From Ancylobacter polymorphus (GTDB lineage Bacteria; Pseudomonadota; Alphaproteobacteria; Rhizobiales; Xanthobacteraceae): a stretch of 64,000 nt of DNA. The stretch spans positions 62,001 through 126,000 of the forward strand of contig NZ_CP083242.1 of NCBI RefSeq assembly GCF_022836935.1, in the 5' to 3' direction. The notes beneath the pieces were generated by a model. That model saw only the letters and a list, made by a program, of their open reading frames with translations. It did no database searches and was not told the origin of the DNA. Below are positions 63,781-64,000 of this stretch, piece by piece. The position numbers were made by a program, and so were the translations under genes. How positions within the stretch are numbered: position 1 is the stretch's first letter; the number at the start of each line of letters is the position of its first letter.

Positions 63781-64000
63781 ATGTTAAAAATCAATCAAAT
63801 GGAATCCGGGGAAAAGAGCAGTGCGACAAGCGATTCTGGCAGCCCAGAACCCGGAAAATCACGCCCGCCGGGCCTCCGATCGACGAGAGGACGCCGCCGC
63901 TGCCAGCCCCCTGCCCTCTTCCGGATGCAATCGGCCGCCGCCGGCGGCCGTCATTCGGTGCGCGGCACGCTCCGGTGCGGCGCGCTGGTCGCGACCTCGC

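Noticed and set aside
1..64000. CRISPR arrays, tRNA and rRNA genes
   Set aside because: I looked for regularly spaced repeats, CCA-ended cloverleaf patterns and rRNA signatures and saw none. This was by eye only; tRNAscan-SE, barrnap and a CRISPR finder would settle it.

Overview
The window looks like an accessory, mosaic stretch of an alphaproteobacterial genome, most likely Hyphomicrobiales (Rhizobiales) and probably a plasmid or integrative-element region. The base composition is high in GC. Several families typical of rhizobial plasmids and islands are present or left as fragments (DUF736, DUF1403 with an ScpB-like protein, a DUF1612/RHE_PE00001-type fragment, a DUF982-like protein). The SOS box has the GTTC-N7-GTTC form used by alphaproteobacterial LexA. 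I saw no rRNA, tRNA or CRISPR array.

Layout. 1-2.2 kb: SOS-type DNA damage cassette, with two divergent SRAP (HMCES/YedK) genes around a LexA box and DNA polymerase IV downstream. 2.6-4.6 kb: a sensor kinase broken by an 8-bp tandem duplication, then two small genes with hairpin terminators. 4.9-6.0 kb: IS110 transposase. 6.8-13.4 kb: a Tn554-like element with three tyrosine recombinases, a coiled-coil helper and its own DUF736 gene, inserted inside another DUF736 gene whose two halves rejoin in frame. 13.7-20.4 kb: WGR protein, PrlF-YhaV toxin-antitoxin, and a two-gene nuclease plus Ski2-like helicase defence module resembling Hachiman or AbpAB. 20.4-24.4 kb: minimal Tn3-family element with tnpA only, between gene scraps.

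24.4-38.6 kb is the metabolic centre. An AmiC/AmiR-type amide sensor and RNA-binding antiterminator face an 11-gene operon on the minus strand. The operon runs nitrilase-family amidase, periplasmic amide/urea binding protein, permease, fused permease-ATPase, ATPase, fused urease gamma-beta, urease alpha, and UreG, UreD, UreE, UreF. Together they could import short amides or urea, release ammonia and be induced by the ligand. The operon leader carries two tandem small hairpins followed by a GC-rich hairpin, the arrangement expected for ANTAR antitermination.

39-46 kb: IS-scrambled remnants, with an IS21 element between a cut integrase-like gene and a cut PoxB-like gene, then an IS5 element in a flavodoxin-like fragment. 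46-53.6 kb: phosphoketolase and a YhiI-RbbA-YhhJ type exporter. 53.7-56.2 kb: a diguanylate cyclase with two frameshifts, beside a second IS5 element. 56.8-63.8 kb: DUF1403 and ScpB-like pair, then a cargo-free Tn5053/Tn402-like tni element (tniA-tniB-tniQ) with a convergent serine recombinase and recognisable repeat-rich ends.
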